Below are positions 9,140 through 17,385 of a stretch of DNA of 47,479 bases, piece after piece (the stretch's first letter is position 1; the number at the start of each line of letters is the position of its first letter). The translations under genes were made by a program, and so were the position numbers. Under the pieces are notes generated by a model. The model made no database searches. It saw only the letters and a list, made by a program, of their open reading frames with translations, and was not told the origin of the DNA. The stretch comes from an uncultured Spirochaetia bacterium. Its GTDB lineage: Bacteria > Spirochaetota > Spirochaetia > JABEVK01. The stretch lies in contig CALGPJ010000004.1 of NCBI GenBank assembly GCA_937960645.1, positions 1 through 47,479 of the forward strand, in the 5' to 3' direction.

Positions 9140-10751
9140 ATCGACCGAATCCCGATTCTTGATCCGAGCGGGCCTCATCCTCCTGGTTCTGGGCGTCATT
9201 TTCCTCATCGCGTCGATTTATATCGCCCCCATCAATCGCCCCTCCCTGGCTCCTCGGGGGGCCTCCACCGACATTCTTGCCGAGTTTCCGCACGATTTCG
9301 AATTCGGTCTGGCCACTGCCCCGGCCCACATCGAAGATCAGCTCGAGGATGGGTGGTTGGAATTCGCACGCCGGGGTGGGGTCCGCGCCTGGAAGAACCA
9401 ACCCTTCCCGGAGGACCGACTGCGGTTCTGGACCGAACCCGAAATCGAAATCGATCTTGCCGCCCAGACGGGTGCCAAAATTTTTCGTATGGGAATCGAT
9501 TGGGAAAGGCTCTGTCCCCAGGATCCAGGCACCCTCGATGCGTCGGGTACCCCGGTACCGAAAGGAGTACAGGATCGCAAGTCCCTCGAGCGGTACGCCG
9601 AGATCATCGAGATGGTCCGAAGCCGTGGAATGAAGCCCATGGTAACGCTCTTCCATCACAGTCTCCCTCGATGGAGCATCAGGAAGGGAGGTTGGACAAA
9701 TCCGCAGACAAAGGAGGCGTTCGTCGCCTTTGCCCGAGATGTGGTTCAACGCCTCGGACCCCTGGTGGATTATTGGATCACCTTCAACGAGCCCAACACT
9801 TTCACGCTTTTGACGTATATCGCCGGTGTCTGGCCCCCCGGTCTGGATCAGACCAATTTCACGGGAATGATCGAGCTGGGCCCCTTCGATGGCTCTTATC
9901 CCAAAAGCCTTCAAAACATGACCGATGCGCACAATACTCTCTACCCCATCATCAAGAACCTCGATCCCGAGTCAAAGGTCGGGATCGCCCACCTGGTGAG
10001 CGAAAACTATGCGCAAACCTTCGCCGAGCTGCCCATGGTTCTGGCCTCGCGCTACATCGTCCTGCTCAACGACTTCCCCGACCGCGTCATCGGTAAACTC
10101 GATTTCCTGGGAATCAATTTCTACGGCGAAGAAGTCGTGAAAGGGGACTCGATCGCCTTCGTGCCAGGCCGGGAATACAGCGACTCCGGCCGTGCCATCT
10201 TTCCGGAGGGCTTGTACCGCGTCCTGATGCACTTCCACCAAAGGTACAATTCGGGACCGAGGTGGCGCAAGCCCCTGCCGTTTTGGATCACCGAGAACGG
10301 GATTGCCGACGAAAACGACGTGCTCCGGCCGGCCTACCTGATCGAACACCTGCTCGCCGTGGACGCCGCCATGAGGCAGGGGGTGCCGGTGATGGGGTAT
10401 ATTTTTTGGACGATCAGCGACAACTGGGAATGGCACGATGGATACGGACCTAAGTTCGGCCTGGTCGCCGTCGACCGGCGCAACAACCTCGCTCGAATGC
10501 CCCGAGCCAGCTACTACCTGTTTCAACGGATCTGCCGAACCAAAACCATCCTCAACCTGGACAGGCGGCAGGCGTGGAACCTGGTCAGTCAGTGGGCGGG
10601 AAAGCCTCGTAAACTCTGGCGGTCTGAAAATGGAAGGCTGGGCCTGGATCAGCCGCGCGAATACACGTACAGTACCGTCGACTGGCGCTTCCCGGACGAG
10701 CCCACCATCATCGACCGGGATTGGCTTCAGCTTCAGCCCCACCGCCCATGA
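9132..10751 (+). CDS. Membrane-anchored GH1 beta-glycosidase
   Basis: 539 residues. An N-terminal hydrophobic helix (~10-34, IRAGLILLVLGVIFLIAS) is followed by a glycoside hydrolase family 1 domain. Both catalytic glutamates are visible: the acid/base in TFNEPNT and the nucleophile in FWITENGIAD. Other GH1 marks are FGLATAPAHIE, FRMGIDWERL and WTISDNWEWHDGY. Most bacterial GH1 enzymes are soluble and cytoplasmic, so the single anchor helix is unusual and would place the catalytic domain outside the inner membrane. The first GH1 strand has AHIEDQ where many members have the QxEG glycone-binding motif, so substrate preference may differ. It overlaps aat upstream by 8 bp and the CPBP gene downstream by 4 bp (ATGA). 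Confidence 0.85.
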   Translation: MTESTESRFLIRAGLILLVLGVIFLIASIYIAPINRPSLAPRGASTDILAEFPHDFEFGLATAPAHIEDQLEDGWLEFARRGGVRAWKNQPFPEDRLRFWTEPEIEIDLAAQTGAKIFRMGIDWERLCPQDPGTLDASGTPVPKGVQDRKSLERYAEIIEMVRSRGMKPMVTLFHHSLPRWSIRKGGWTNPQTKEAFVAFARDVVQRLGPLVDYWITFNEPNTFTLLTYIAGVWPPGLDQTNFTGMIELGPFDGSYPKSLQNMTDAHNTLYPIIKNLDPESKVGIAHLVSENYAQTFAELPMVLASRYIVLLNDFPDRVIGKLDFLGINFYGEEVVKGDSIAFVPGREYSDSGRAIFPEGLYRVLMHFHQRYNSGPRWRKPLPFWITENGIADENDVLRPAYLIEHLLAVDAAMRQGVPVMGYIFWTISDNWEWHDGYGPKFGLVAVDRRNNLARMPRASYYLFQRICRTKTILNLDRRQAWNLVSQWAGKPRKLWRSENGRLGLDQPREYTYSTVDWRFPDEPTIIDRDWLQLQPHRP

Positions 10752-11365
10752 TCGCCATTTTAAAAACACTGGCGGCCGGCATCTACGTCGTGCTGGTGTT
10801 TTTCGCGGTCGATCTCGCCACTCGACTGTTGAGTTTTGGTCAGTCCTCGCTGGAGGTCTCTCTGAAAACTGTCCTGTTTTTTTTGATTTTATTCAGGGTC
10901 GTCGATAAAAGCGATTTTGAAAATTTCGGCAGGCACATCAAAAGCCATGGGCCGTTTTTGACACTTTACGTGCTGGGAACTCAGGTTTTCTGGTACTTGG
11001 TGTTGCCTGCGTTGAGCGCTTTGCCGTGGTGGTTGGAACAATATCAGGAATACGAGAAAAGTCTGGCGGCCTTACCGCTTCTGACCTTTCAGGTGCTGAT
11101 CGCCCCCTTGGGTGAGGAATTGATTTTCCGCTGGCTCTACGTCAAAACAGTCGAAAAAATGAACGCCTTCAACATTGTTATCGTGACCCTTGTTGGAGGT
11201 ATGGCCTTCGCTTCGGTCCATCCGCCGGCGATGTGGCCCTTCGCCCTGATGCATGGCCTGTTTCTGATGTGGTACTTCTCAACATATCGTGACCTGTTGA
11301 TGACGATCGTGCTGCATTTCGCCATCAACCTGGTCAACCTCATCCCACTTGCCCGCGATGTTTAG
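10748..11365 (+). CDS. CPBP-family intramembrane metalloprotease (CAAX protease-like)
   Basis: 205 residues, strongly hydrophobic with about six predicted membrane segments. The three family motifs are present: GEELIFRW (EExxxR), FASVHPP (FxxxH) and HFAIN (HxxxN), which supply the catalytic glutamate and zinc-binding residues. The start is the ATG of an ATGA overlap with the GH1 stop, so translation is probably coupled. Bacterial CPBP proteins often act in regulated proteolysis or bacteriocin self-immunity; no peptide substrate or bacteriocin gene is nearby, so the role is open. It is the last gene of the clpS run; no strong terminator hairpin is visible after it. Confidence 0.85.
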   Translation: MIAILKTLAAGIYVVLVFFAVDLATRLLSFGQSSLEVSLKTVLFFLILFRVVDKSDFENFGRHIKSHGPFLTLYVLGTQVFWYLVLPALSALPWWLEQYQEYEKSLAALPLLTFQVLIAPLGEELIFRWLYVKTVEKMNAFNIVIVTLVGGMAFASVHPPAMWPFALMHGLFLMWYFSTYRDLLMTIVLHFAINLVNLIPLARDV

Positions 11366-11448
11366 ATGACGCTTATCTCAATTTTTAGCAACGGCGGAAC
11401 TGAAATTTGTACCTATCCATGCTAAAATCCATAAAATGGCCGCTGTTG

Positions 11449-11520
11449 AGCCGATGAAGGGAATTGAACCCTTGACCTACGCTTTACGAGAGCGCCGCTC
11501 TACCCCTGAGCTACATCGGC
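11449..11520 (-). tRNA. tRNA-Thr (anticodon CGT)
   Basis: Read on the minus strand it folds as a full cloverleaf. The acceptor stem is GCCGATG/CATCGGC (7 bp), the D arm is GCTC..GAGC, the anticodon stem is GCGCT/AGCGT with loop CTCGTAA (anticodon CGT, reading ACG), and the T arm is AAGGG-TTCAATT-CCCTT. The discriminator base is T. CCA is not encoded. It lies between two plus-strand genes, antisense to the spurious upstream extension of the 7TMR-DISM frame. Confidence 0.95.
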
Positions 11521-11531
11521 GTACCCTTACA

Positions 11532-13775
11532 TTGGGATATTATCGGATTTTCCGTCATCTGGTCAAGTTTATCGGTCCCCTGCTCATCATGCTTTCCTGC
11601 ACCGCCCAGGCTCCGACGAATCCCCGGCCGGGAGTTTTCGAGGTCTCTATCTACGATGAACACGATGTTTTCACCCTGGACGGTCAATGGCTCTTCGAAT
11701 GGGAGGCGGACGGTATAGTCCGCCCGATCAAGGTTCCCGGCTATTGGAACAACCTCCTGGGGCTCTCCCCTTACGGCCGGGCGGTGTACCGTGCCCGAGT
11801 GAACCTTCCGAAACGGGATATGCTCCTGGGTCTGGACATCGGCGAAATCCAGACAGCTTACAGGCTCTATGTCGATGATCAGGAAGTGGGCGGCATGGGA
11901 AATCCGCGACACACGGGGGAATCCGGTGTGGCTTTGGGACATCGGGAATTGTTTTTTCGGGCACGGGGTCCAGTCGACATCAAAATTGTGGTCGCCAACC
12001 ACTTCAATCCGATCGGAGGCATCGGTGATTCACTCTTTATTGGCCTTGCCGGCAGCGTTCATCGCCCCCGGTTCCTGATCAAACTTTTTTACATCGTGAT
12101 CAGTGGAATTCTCGTGTTTCTCTTGGTTTATTTCCTCATTTTTTCCGTATGGGGCTACCGGAAGCCTACCTTTTTATCCTTGTCCGGTTTGATTTTTTTC
12201 TCCTTGATCCGTGACAATCTTTTAAACCAACGTTTGATATCCCTGTACTTTCCGCATTTGAACAGTGTCCTGCTCACCAAATTGGAGTACGTCACCATTC
12301 TCGGTGTCGCCGTGTGCTTTGTTGCCTATCTCTGGCAATTCTTTCAAGACCAACGTTACAGGACCCCCTTCGTCATCCTGAGCGCCTTCAGTGTTCTTTA
12401 TCTTTTGTTGCTGATCTTCGTACCCTTCCACATCTTCGTTACCCTGTTCAAGGGTTACATTATTCTGGCCCTGATGGTTTTGGTGTTCATGCTCATTCGT
12501 GTCTTCATGAAACGTATCCTGCCGAAACGACATCGCATGCTGTTCTTCCTGAGCCTCATCCCCCTGTTCCTTGGGGCTGTCCACGACCTGGTTCAAGGAT
12601 TTTTCATGCTGGGGAACATCTACTTTTTCAATACCGGCATGACCGTGTACCTGCTTTTGCAAGCGGTAATCCTCCATCAAATTCAGAGAGAATCGATCGC
12701 TTCGACCATGAAACTCCAAGAAAAGAACCGGCATTTGCAGCAGTCGCGAAGCGCGCTTTTGGTTGCCTTTCTCCCGAAGTTTCGTTCCAGACTCGTTGAG
12801 ATTTTGCGCCTGAGCGAAAACCTCTCACCGGATTTTCGAAAAGGTCTGATGGATTTTGGTATCAGCCGACTGGAATTCGTCTTTCATGTCTTCAACAAGT
12901 GCTTCCAAAACAACCTGGAAATCGATTGGAACGAGGTCGAGCGTCTGGTCAAAACTTTGCCGGAACCGACGAATCTGCAAGAACCATTTGAAAGCGATAA
13001 GAAACATTCCATCCTTATCGTCGACGACGAAGTCATCAATCGTTTTTTGGTTACCTCACTGTTGAAACAGGAAGGAATTCTGGTATTGGAGGCCGATAGC
13101 GGGCATCGGGCCATCGAGTGCCTAGACGTTTCCCGACCCGATCTCATCCTGATGGATATCATGATGTCCCCTCTCAATGGCTATCAAACGATTCTCGAAC
13201 TCAAAAAACGCCACGGCACCTTGCCGCCTTTTTGTTTTTTGACGGCCAAGTCCGATCATGAGGATATCGTCCATAGCCTGCGATTGGGGGCCTGCGGTTT
13301 TCAAACCAAACCCTTTTCTGTAAAAAGTTTTTTCCCGAAGCTGCAGGATTATCTGTTGCTCCACCACTGCCCTTCGCCTCTTTCCCCTGAGGCCCCCGTC
13401 GAATTGCGTCTGCAAATCAAAAACTTCCAACCAACATTCTCACTTGAAGAAAAAGAGCGGATAGAATCCTGTCTTTTGGGGTCTTTTCCGCATTTTGAAT
13501 TTTCACCAGACAATTCGACCTTGACGGTAAATCTGCCGCCGACGCCGCTTATTCATCAAGTTCTCAGGTTTTTGTTGATTCTGGAAGGTGTCAACGTCCC
13601 CATGACCGCCCGGGATGCTCAACTCCCCCATTATGAGCGCACCTCGCCCGGCCTCATCCTTTCCCGAAAAAGTTTGGGATACCAAATACCCAACCTGGCC
13701 GCCAGTGTCTATTTGGAAGAGCTGGAAAAAGACGTGTTCTTTTTTTCCTGGCATTCCGCTCTGTCCACGGACTAG
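11532..13775 (+). CDS. 7TMR-DISM membrane sensor with a C-terminal response-regulator receiver
   Basis: About 747 residues. The order is a signal/lipoprotein-like N-terminus (IGPLLIMLSC), an extracellular jelly-roll of the 7TMR-DISMED2 type (FTLDGQWLFEWEADG to ~175), seven hydrophobic segments (~185-400), a linker helix, then a receiver domain (~490-610) with LIVDDE, phospho-acceptor D in LILMDIMM, T in FLTAKS and K in QTKPF. About 130 more residues form an unrecognised C-terminal domain. No kinase domain is present, so it likely receives phosphate from another kinase or acts as a scaffold. The start is uncertain: the frame is open upstream through the tRNA antisense strand, which cannot be coding. 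TTG at 11532 is the first plausible start; the ATG at 11589 would leave almost no signal peptide. Confidence 0.75.
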   Translation: MGYYRIFRHLVKFIGPLLIMLSCTAQAPTNPRPGVFEVSIYDEHDVFTLDGQWLFEWEADGIVRPIKVPGYWNNLLGLSPYGRAVYRARVNLPKRDMLLGLDIGEIQTAYRLYVDDQEVGGMGNPRHTGESGVALGHRELFFRARGPVDIKIVVANHFNPIGGIGDSLFIGLAGSVHRPRFLIKLFYIVISGILVFLLVYFLIFSVWGYRKPTFLSLSGLIFFSLIRDNLLNQRLISLYFPHLNSVLLTKLEYVTILGVAVCFVAYLWQFFQDQRYRTPFVILSAFSVLYLLLLIFVPFHIFVTLFKGYIILALMVLVFMLIRVFMKRILPKRHRMLFFLSLIPLFLGAVHDLVQGFFMLGNIYFFNTGMTVYLLLQAVILHQIQRESIASTMKLQEKNRHLQQSRSALLVAFLPKFRSRLVEILRLSENLSPDFRKGLMDFGISRLEFVFHVFNKCFQNNLEIDWNEVERLVKTLPEPTNLQEPFESDKKHSILIVDDEVINRFLVTSLLKQEGILVLEADSGHRAIECLDVSRPDLILMDIMMSPLNGYQTILELKKRHGTLPPFCFLTAKSDHEDIVHSLRLGACGFQTKPFSVKSFFPKLQDYLLLHHCPSPLSPEAPVELRLQIKNFQPTFSLEEKERIESCLLGSFPHFEFSPDNSTLTVNLPPTPLIHQVLRFLLILEGVNVPMTARDAQLPHYERTSPGLILSRKSLGYQIPNLAASVYLEELEKDVFFFSWHSALSTD
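11539..11566 (-). promoter_or_regulatory. Predicted promoter of tRNA-Thr
   Basis: On the minus strand there is TTGACC (11566-11561), a 16-bp spacer and GATAAT (11544-11539), placed 18 bases before the tRNA 5' end. It lies within the 5' part of the divergent 7TMR-DISM gene, so the two transcription units overlap at their starts. Confidence 0.5.
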
Positions 13776-13777
13776 GA

Positions 13778-13806
13778 TTCAAACCCCGCTCCATGCTGCC
13801 GATAAA
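13778..13806 (+). promoter_or_regulatory. Predicted promoter of the flagellar operon (leaderless type)
   Basis: TTCAAA at 13778-13783, a 17-bp spacer and GATAAA at 13801-13806. Five bases (GAAGT) separate it from the ATG of flgF at 13812. The AAAGAAG stretch could alternatively act as a weak Shine-Dalgarno. Confidence 0.4.
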
Positions 13807-13811
13807 GAAGT

Positions 13812-14663
13812 ATGATCCGCGGCCTTTACACCGGAGCTACCGGCATGGTGGCTCAAATGCATCGATTGGACACAGTCTCGAATAACCTCGCTAACGTCGA
13901 CACCACAGGCTACAAGCGGGACCAGGCTGTCCATAAGAGTTTCAGCGAGATGTTGATCCGGCGCTTCAACGACACGGGGGTGTACATCTGGCCTTTCGGA
14001 TCGTCGGAGGTTGCGCCGGTGGTCGGAAAATTGGGGTTGGGTGTGGAGATGAATGAAAGCTACACCATCTTCTCTCAGGGGGCGATGAAAATCACCGACA
14101 ATCCGTTTGACCTGGCCCTCGAAGAGGCCGGCTTTTTTGTCGTCCAAACTCCTGAGGGACTGAGATACACCCGAAACGGATCTTTCCATTTGGGGCCGGA
14201 GGGGCTCCTCGTCACCAAAGAGGGCTACCCTGTCCTCGGTGAAAATGGTCCGATCACGATCAAGGAAAACAATTTTGTGGTGGATGGTTTCGGCCGGGTG
14301 TATCATAACGCTACCTTTGCCAGCGATCCCGAACGCCTGGTCTCCATGCAAGAAAACCAGTGGGAAAACACGGAATATGTGGACAGACTGAGGATCGTCA
14401 ATTTCGAGGAGACGCGCTACCTGAAGAAACAGGGCGACAGTCTTTGGATGGAAACCGATGAGAGCGGAGTGGCCCGAGAATTGGTGGAAGGACAGGACCG
14501 GCCAAAGGTTCGTCAGGGCTTTTTGGAGACTTCGAACGTCAATCCCGTCCGGGAAATGGTGGAAATGATTGAGGTCAACCGCTCCTACGAGGCCAACCAG
14601 AGGGTGATTCAAACCTTGGATTCGATGATGGGCAAGCTCATCAACGAAGCCATGAGACTGTAG
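13812..14663 (+). CDS. flgF: Flagellar rod protein FlgF/FlgG-type (proximal rod)
   Basis: 283 residues. It is a rod subunit secreted by the flagellar export apparatus. The N-terminal hook-rod motif is MIRGLYTGATGMVAQMHRLDTVSNNLANVDTTGYK-like, with the D0 heptad, and the C-terminal D0 helix is VNPVREMVEMIEVNRSYEANQ. The centre (ENPFDLALEEAG-type strand, RYTRNGSF, GYPVLGENGP) is standard. The segment around 14330-14440 (ERLVSMQENQWENTE, then RYLKKQG) closely resembles spirochaetal proteins from memory. It is the first gene of the flg operon; flgG follows after 13 bp. A degenerate copy of the local 22-bp repeat may lie at 14467-14488. Confidence 0.9.
   Translation: MIRGLYTGATGMVAQMHRLDTVSNNLANVDTTGYKRDQAVHKSFSEMLIRRFNDTGVYIWPFGSSEVAPVVGKLGLGVEMNESYTIFSQGAMKITDNPFDLALEEAGFFVVQTPEGLRYTRNGSFHLGPEGLLVTKEGYPVLGENGPITIKENNFVVDGFGRVYHNATFASDPERLVSMQENQWENTEYVDRLRIVNFEETRYLKKQGDSLWMETDESGVARELVEGQDRPKVRQGFLETSNVNPVREMVEMIEVNRSYEANQRVIQTLDSMMGKLINEAMRL
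14467..14488 (+). repeat. Possible degenerate copy of the 22-bp dispersed repeat, inside flgF
   Basis: It matches the GGTGG-type copies (15715, 19077) at 17 of 22 positions by my count, including the first-half block AGTGGCCCGA. It lies in a variable loop of FlgF. Chance similarity is possible. Confidence 0.3.
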
Positions 14664-14676
14664 AGGAGATGACACC

Positions 14677-15471
14677 ATGATGCGATCCCTATGGACAGCG
14701 GCCACCGGCATGACCGGTCAGCAGTTCAATATAGACACCATCGCCAACAACCTATCGAACGTCAACACCACCGGCTTCAAACAGAATCGGGTCGATTTCG
14801 AAGATCTAATTTACCAGACAAATCGATTGGCAGGGACTCCGGCCACCGAACTGACCGTGATCCCTGTGGGCATTCAGGTCGGACATGGTGTGAAAGCCGC
14901 AGCCACCCAAAAGATTTTTTCCCAGGGTGCCCTGCAAGCCACCAACAACGTCTATGACATGGCCATCACCGGTGAAGGCTTTTTTCGCGTTCTGACACTC
15001 GATGGTACCTATGCCTACACCCGGGACGGCAGCTTCAAAATCGATACCAACCGACAAATCGTCACCAGCAATGGGTACCGGCTCATCCCCGAAGTCATCC
15101 TTCCGGAAGGTTTTATCGCCGAATCGCTCAACATCACCCAGGATGGGCGAGTCAGTGTCAAGGTTCCCGGTCAGGACGATCCCATCGATGTGGCCCAGCT
15201 CGAGTTGTACCGCTTTGTGAACCCGGCTGGCCTGCAGGCCATCGGGGAAAACCTGTTCAAGGTGACCAATGGTTCGGGAGAGGCGATCGGGGGACGTCCC
15301 GGCTTCGATGGCATGGGGCAGGTCCGCCAGCGCTTCCTGGAAATGTCCAACGTGAGTGTGGTCCAGGAGATGGTGAATATGATCGTGGCCCAGCGCGCCT
15401 ACGAATTCAATTCCAAGGCCATCCAGACCAGCGATACCATGCTCGGTATCGCAGCGACCCTGAAACGATGA
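14677..15471 (+). CDS. flgG: Flagellar distal rod protein FlgG
   Basis: 264 residues, the standard length. The N-terminal motif is SLWTAATGMTGQQFNIDTIANNLSNVNTTGFKQ, read in two parts, and the C-terminus NVSVVQEMVNMIVAQRAYEFNSKAIQTSD is a clear FlgG D0 helix. FlgG forms the distal rod that crosses the peptidoglycan toward the hook. A GAGGAG-like Shine-Dalgarno lies upstream, with two adjacent ATG codons at 14674 and 14677-level spacing; the second keeps the MRSLW start. Its stop is embedded in the ATGATG start of flgA, implying coupling. Confidence 0.95.
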   Translation: MMRSLWTAATGMTGQQFNIDTIANNLSNVNTTGFKQNRVDFEDLIYQTNRLAGTPATELTVIPVGIQVGHGVKAAATQKIFSQGALQATNNVYDMAITGEGFFRVLTLDGTYAYTRDGSFKIDTNRQIVTSNGYRLIPEVILPEGFIAESLNITQDGRVSVKVPGQDDPIDVAQLELYRFVNPAGLQAIGENLFKVTNGSGEAIGGRPGFDGMGQVRQRFLEMSNVSVVQEMVNMIVAQRAYEFNSKAIQTSDTMLGIAATLKR

Positions 15472-16376
15472 TGCATCGACTGCTCGTTCTGACCCTGGGA
15501 CTTTCGCTTACTCTGCCTCTGGCATCACAGCAAATAACCTTTAAACATTGGGTGGTAAACACGGGAAACCTTCGCCTGGGCGACTTGGTGGAATACCAGG
15601 AGGGACTGGAGAACTACCTCTTTTTGCCGATCCGTCTCAGTGAGGAAAGCATCTGGGTCCTGTGTCCCCGGTGGGTGATGAGCCAGGTGGGGCTGCCGGA
15701 GAGTACAAGTTTTGTAGTGGCCCGAATCTTGGTGGTGCCAGCAAAATGGGACATTCCGAGCGCGCTGATAACCGAGCTGGGGAAATGGATGAACGACCAA
15801 AATAGTGGCCCGAATTTTGTGGTTGAGCTGCGAGACGTGAAGCTACTGGACCCCCTGCCTCTCGGAGTTCAGACCTACCAGCTCAGTCGCATTTCCGGCG
15901 AAAAGACCTTCAACATTCCCAACGGCTACTGGGTTTGGCGCATCAACCCTGCTCAGTCATCCAGCAGAATTCGTGCCCTGGTCCAAGTCCACGTCCCTGT
16001 TTTAAGACTTCAAAAAACCATGGGGCGCGGGGCCTCTCTCACCGCAGAAACTTATCAAATTGAATATTTGCCCCTGAACCAATTTTTTCGTCGGCCAATG
16101 ACCGTGGACGATTTAAGTGCGCGCTGGATTCTGGCTCAACCCGTGCGCTCCGGCGAAATCCTCTATACCTATCAAGTCCAACCCGTCTACGATGTCAACG
16201 CGCAAACGGGAATCAGAGTTGTAGTTCAGCGAGCCGGCATCCGTGTCGAAATCAACGGCGTTTCCCTGGATGGCGGCAATATTGGGGACCGGATCCGAAT
16301 TCGCCTTAATGACTCCGGCCGCAGCCTGCGTGCTCTTGTAACGGCCGAGGGAGAGGTTCATGTTGAAAATCTCTAA
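15468..16376 (+). CDS. flgA: FlgA, flagellar P-ring assembly chaperone
   Basis: 302 residues, longer than the ~220 of enterobacterial FlgA. It has a Sec signal peptide (HRLLVLTLGLSLTLPLASQQ), an N-terminal domain (~25-170), and a C-terminal SAF/beta-clip domain (~190-300; RRPMTVDDLSARWILAQPVRSGEIL and the terminal GDRIRIRLNDSGRSLRALV). FlgA is a periplasmic chaperone for FlgI, which is the next gene, overlapping by 17 bp. Two direct copies of the local 22-bp repeat lie in the N-terminal domain (residues ~83-90 and ~112-119). They are read in different frames, giving ARILVV and SGPNFVV. The frame stays intact across both. Confidence 0.88.
   Translation: MMHRLLVLTLGLSLTLPLASQQITFKHWVVNTGNLRLGDLVEYQEGLENYLFLPIRLSEESIWVLCPRWVMSQVGLPESTSFVVARILVVPAKWDIPSALITELGKWMNDQNSGPNFVVELRDVKLLDPLPLGVQTYQLSRISGEKTFNIPNGYWVWRINPAQSSSRIRALVQVHVPVLRLQKTMGRGASLTAETYQIEYLPLNQFFRRPMTVDDLSARWILAQPVRSGEILYTYQVQPVYDVNAQTGIRVVVQRAGIRVEINGVSLDGGNIGDRIRIRLNDSGRSLRALVTAEGEVHVENL
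15715..15736 (+). repeat. Dispersed 22-bp repeat, copy A, inside flgA
   Basis: It begins TAGTGGCCCGAATCTTGG and ends TGGT. It has the same sequence type and orientation as the left terminal repeat of the element at 17813. In flgA it is translated as V-V-A-R-I-L-V-V. Confidence 0.85.
15803..15824 (+). repeat. Dispersed 22-bp repeat, copy B, inside flgA
   Basis: It begins TAGTGGCCCGAATTTTGTGG and ends TT. It lies 88 bp after copy A in the same orientation but is read one base out of phase, giving S-G-P-N-F-V-V. Confidence 0.85.
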
Positions 16377-17385
16377 AAAGATTGGATTCTTCCTTTTAGC
16401 CGCGGCAAACTTACTCGCTCAGGAAACAGCTACTAACCAATCCCTTTCCCCCATGCCGGCCGCGCCCCAGGTGCGAATCAAGGACCTGGCGCGCATCGAG
16501 GGGCTCCGAGACAACCAACTCACCGGCCTCGGCCTCGTCGTGGGACTCAACGGCCAGGGGGACTCCTCGTCCAACGCCGCCTTGATGGAAATGTTGTCCA
16601 GTTTGATGTCAAACCTGGGGGCCCAGGTCCGTCCCGAGGATTTACGAAGTAAGAATGCCGCGGTCGTGGCCATCACCGCCACGGTTCCCGCGTTCACCCG
16701 ATCCGGCGACGCGTTAGATATCCAGATCGCCAGCCTGGGCGATGCTAAAAGTCTGTCCGGCGGCCTACTGCTCCAGACCCCTCTCAGGGCCGCCGATGGC
16801 CTGGTCTACGCTGCTGCCCAGGGCCGCGTCCTCGCACCCACAGGGAGAGGTGCAGTGAGCACATCCGGTACCATCCCACGGGGCGCCATTCTCGAACGCT
16901 CCATTCCACTACCGGAAATCCAAAGTGAAATCGTTTTCCTTCTACATCGGCCAGACTTCTCTACTGCCCAAAAAATCGTTGAAGCGCTTAGACAATCGTT
17001 TGCCGATGCCACCGTGACAGTTCAGGACGCCGGCAGAGTTGTCTGGCGCCTGGGCGCGGGGGACCGAATCGCCTCGATCGCACAGGCCGAAAACCTGATG
17101 GTCAGTGCCGACAGTGTGGCGCGTGTCGTGGTCAACCGTCAGACGGGGGTGGTCGTCATGGGCCAAAATGTACGCCTGGGTGCAGCGACGGTGAGCGTGC
17201 GCGGTGCCAAAATCAGCATCGGCGACCGCCGCGCCAGCGAGCAGGGCCGCATCCAGTCGACCACCAGCGTCGAAGATCTGGTCAGCCTCCTGCAAAGCCT
17301 GGGGCTTTCCACCGATATCATTATCGACGTCCTGGAGGCGCTCAGTCGTGCGGGTGCGCTCTTTGGGACCCTGGAGGTATTATGA
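16360..17385 (+). CDS. flgI: Flagellar P-ring protein FlgI
   Basis: 341 residues with a signal peptide (KKIGFFLLAAANLLAQ). Family blocks are VRIKDLARIEGLRDNQLTG, GLVVGLNGQGDSS, NAAVVAITATVPAFTRSGD, ALDIQIASLGDAKSLSGG and the C-terminal VEDLVSLLQSLGLS. FlgI forms the periplasmic P ring around the rod. It directly follows flgA with a 17-bp overlap; the L-ring gene flgH, usually between them in Gram-negative operons, is absent. That fits periplasmic flagella, which need no outer-membrane bushing. It overlaps flgJ by 4 bp (ATGA). Confidence 0.95.
   Translation: MLKISKKIGFFLLAAANLLAQETATNQSLSPMPAAPQVRIKDLARIEGLRDNQLTGLGLVVGLNGQGDSSSNAALMEMLSSLMSNLGAQVRPEDLRSKNAAVVAITATVPAFTRSGDALDIQIASLGDAKSLSGGLLLQTPLRAADGLVYAAAQGRVLAPTGRGAVSTSGTIPRGAILERSIPLPEIQSEIVFLLHRPDFSTAQKIVEALRQSFADATVTVQDAGRVVWRLGAGDRIASIAQAENLMVSADSVARVVVNRQTGVVVMGQNVRLGAATVSVRGAKISIGDRRASEQGRIQSTTSVEDLVSLLQSLGLSTDIIIDVLEALSRAGALFGTLEVL

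Noticed and set aside
8282-9932. Two long minus-strand frames opposite aat and the GH1 gene
   Set aside because: They are shadows of strongly supported plus-strand genes.
11436-11531. Upstream extension of the 7TMR-DISM frame from the ATG at 11436
   Set aside because: It runs through the antisense strand of a complete tRNA-Thr gene, and the translated residues look random.
14268-14285. AATTTTGTGG match in flgF near 14270
   Set aside because: Only the second half resembles the 22-bp repeat; the NFVV residues are normal for the protein family, so it is coincidence.
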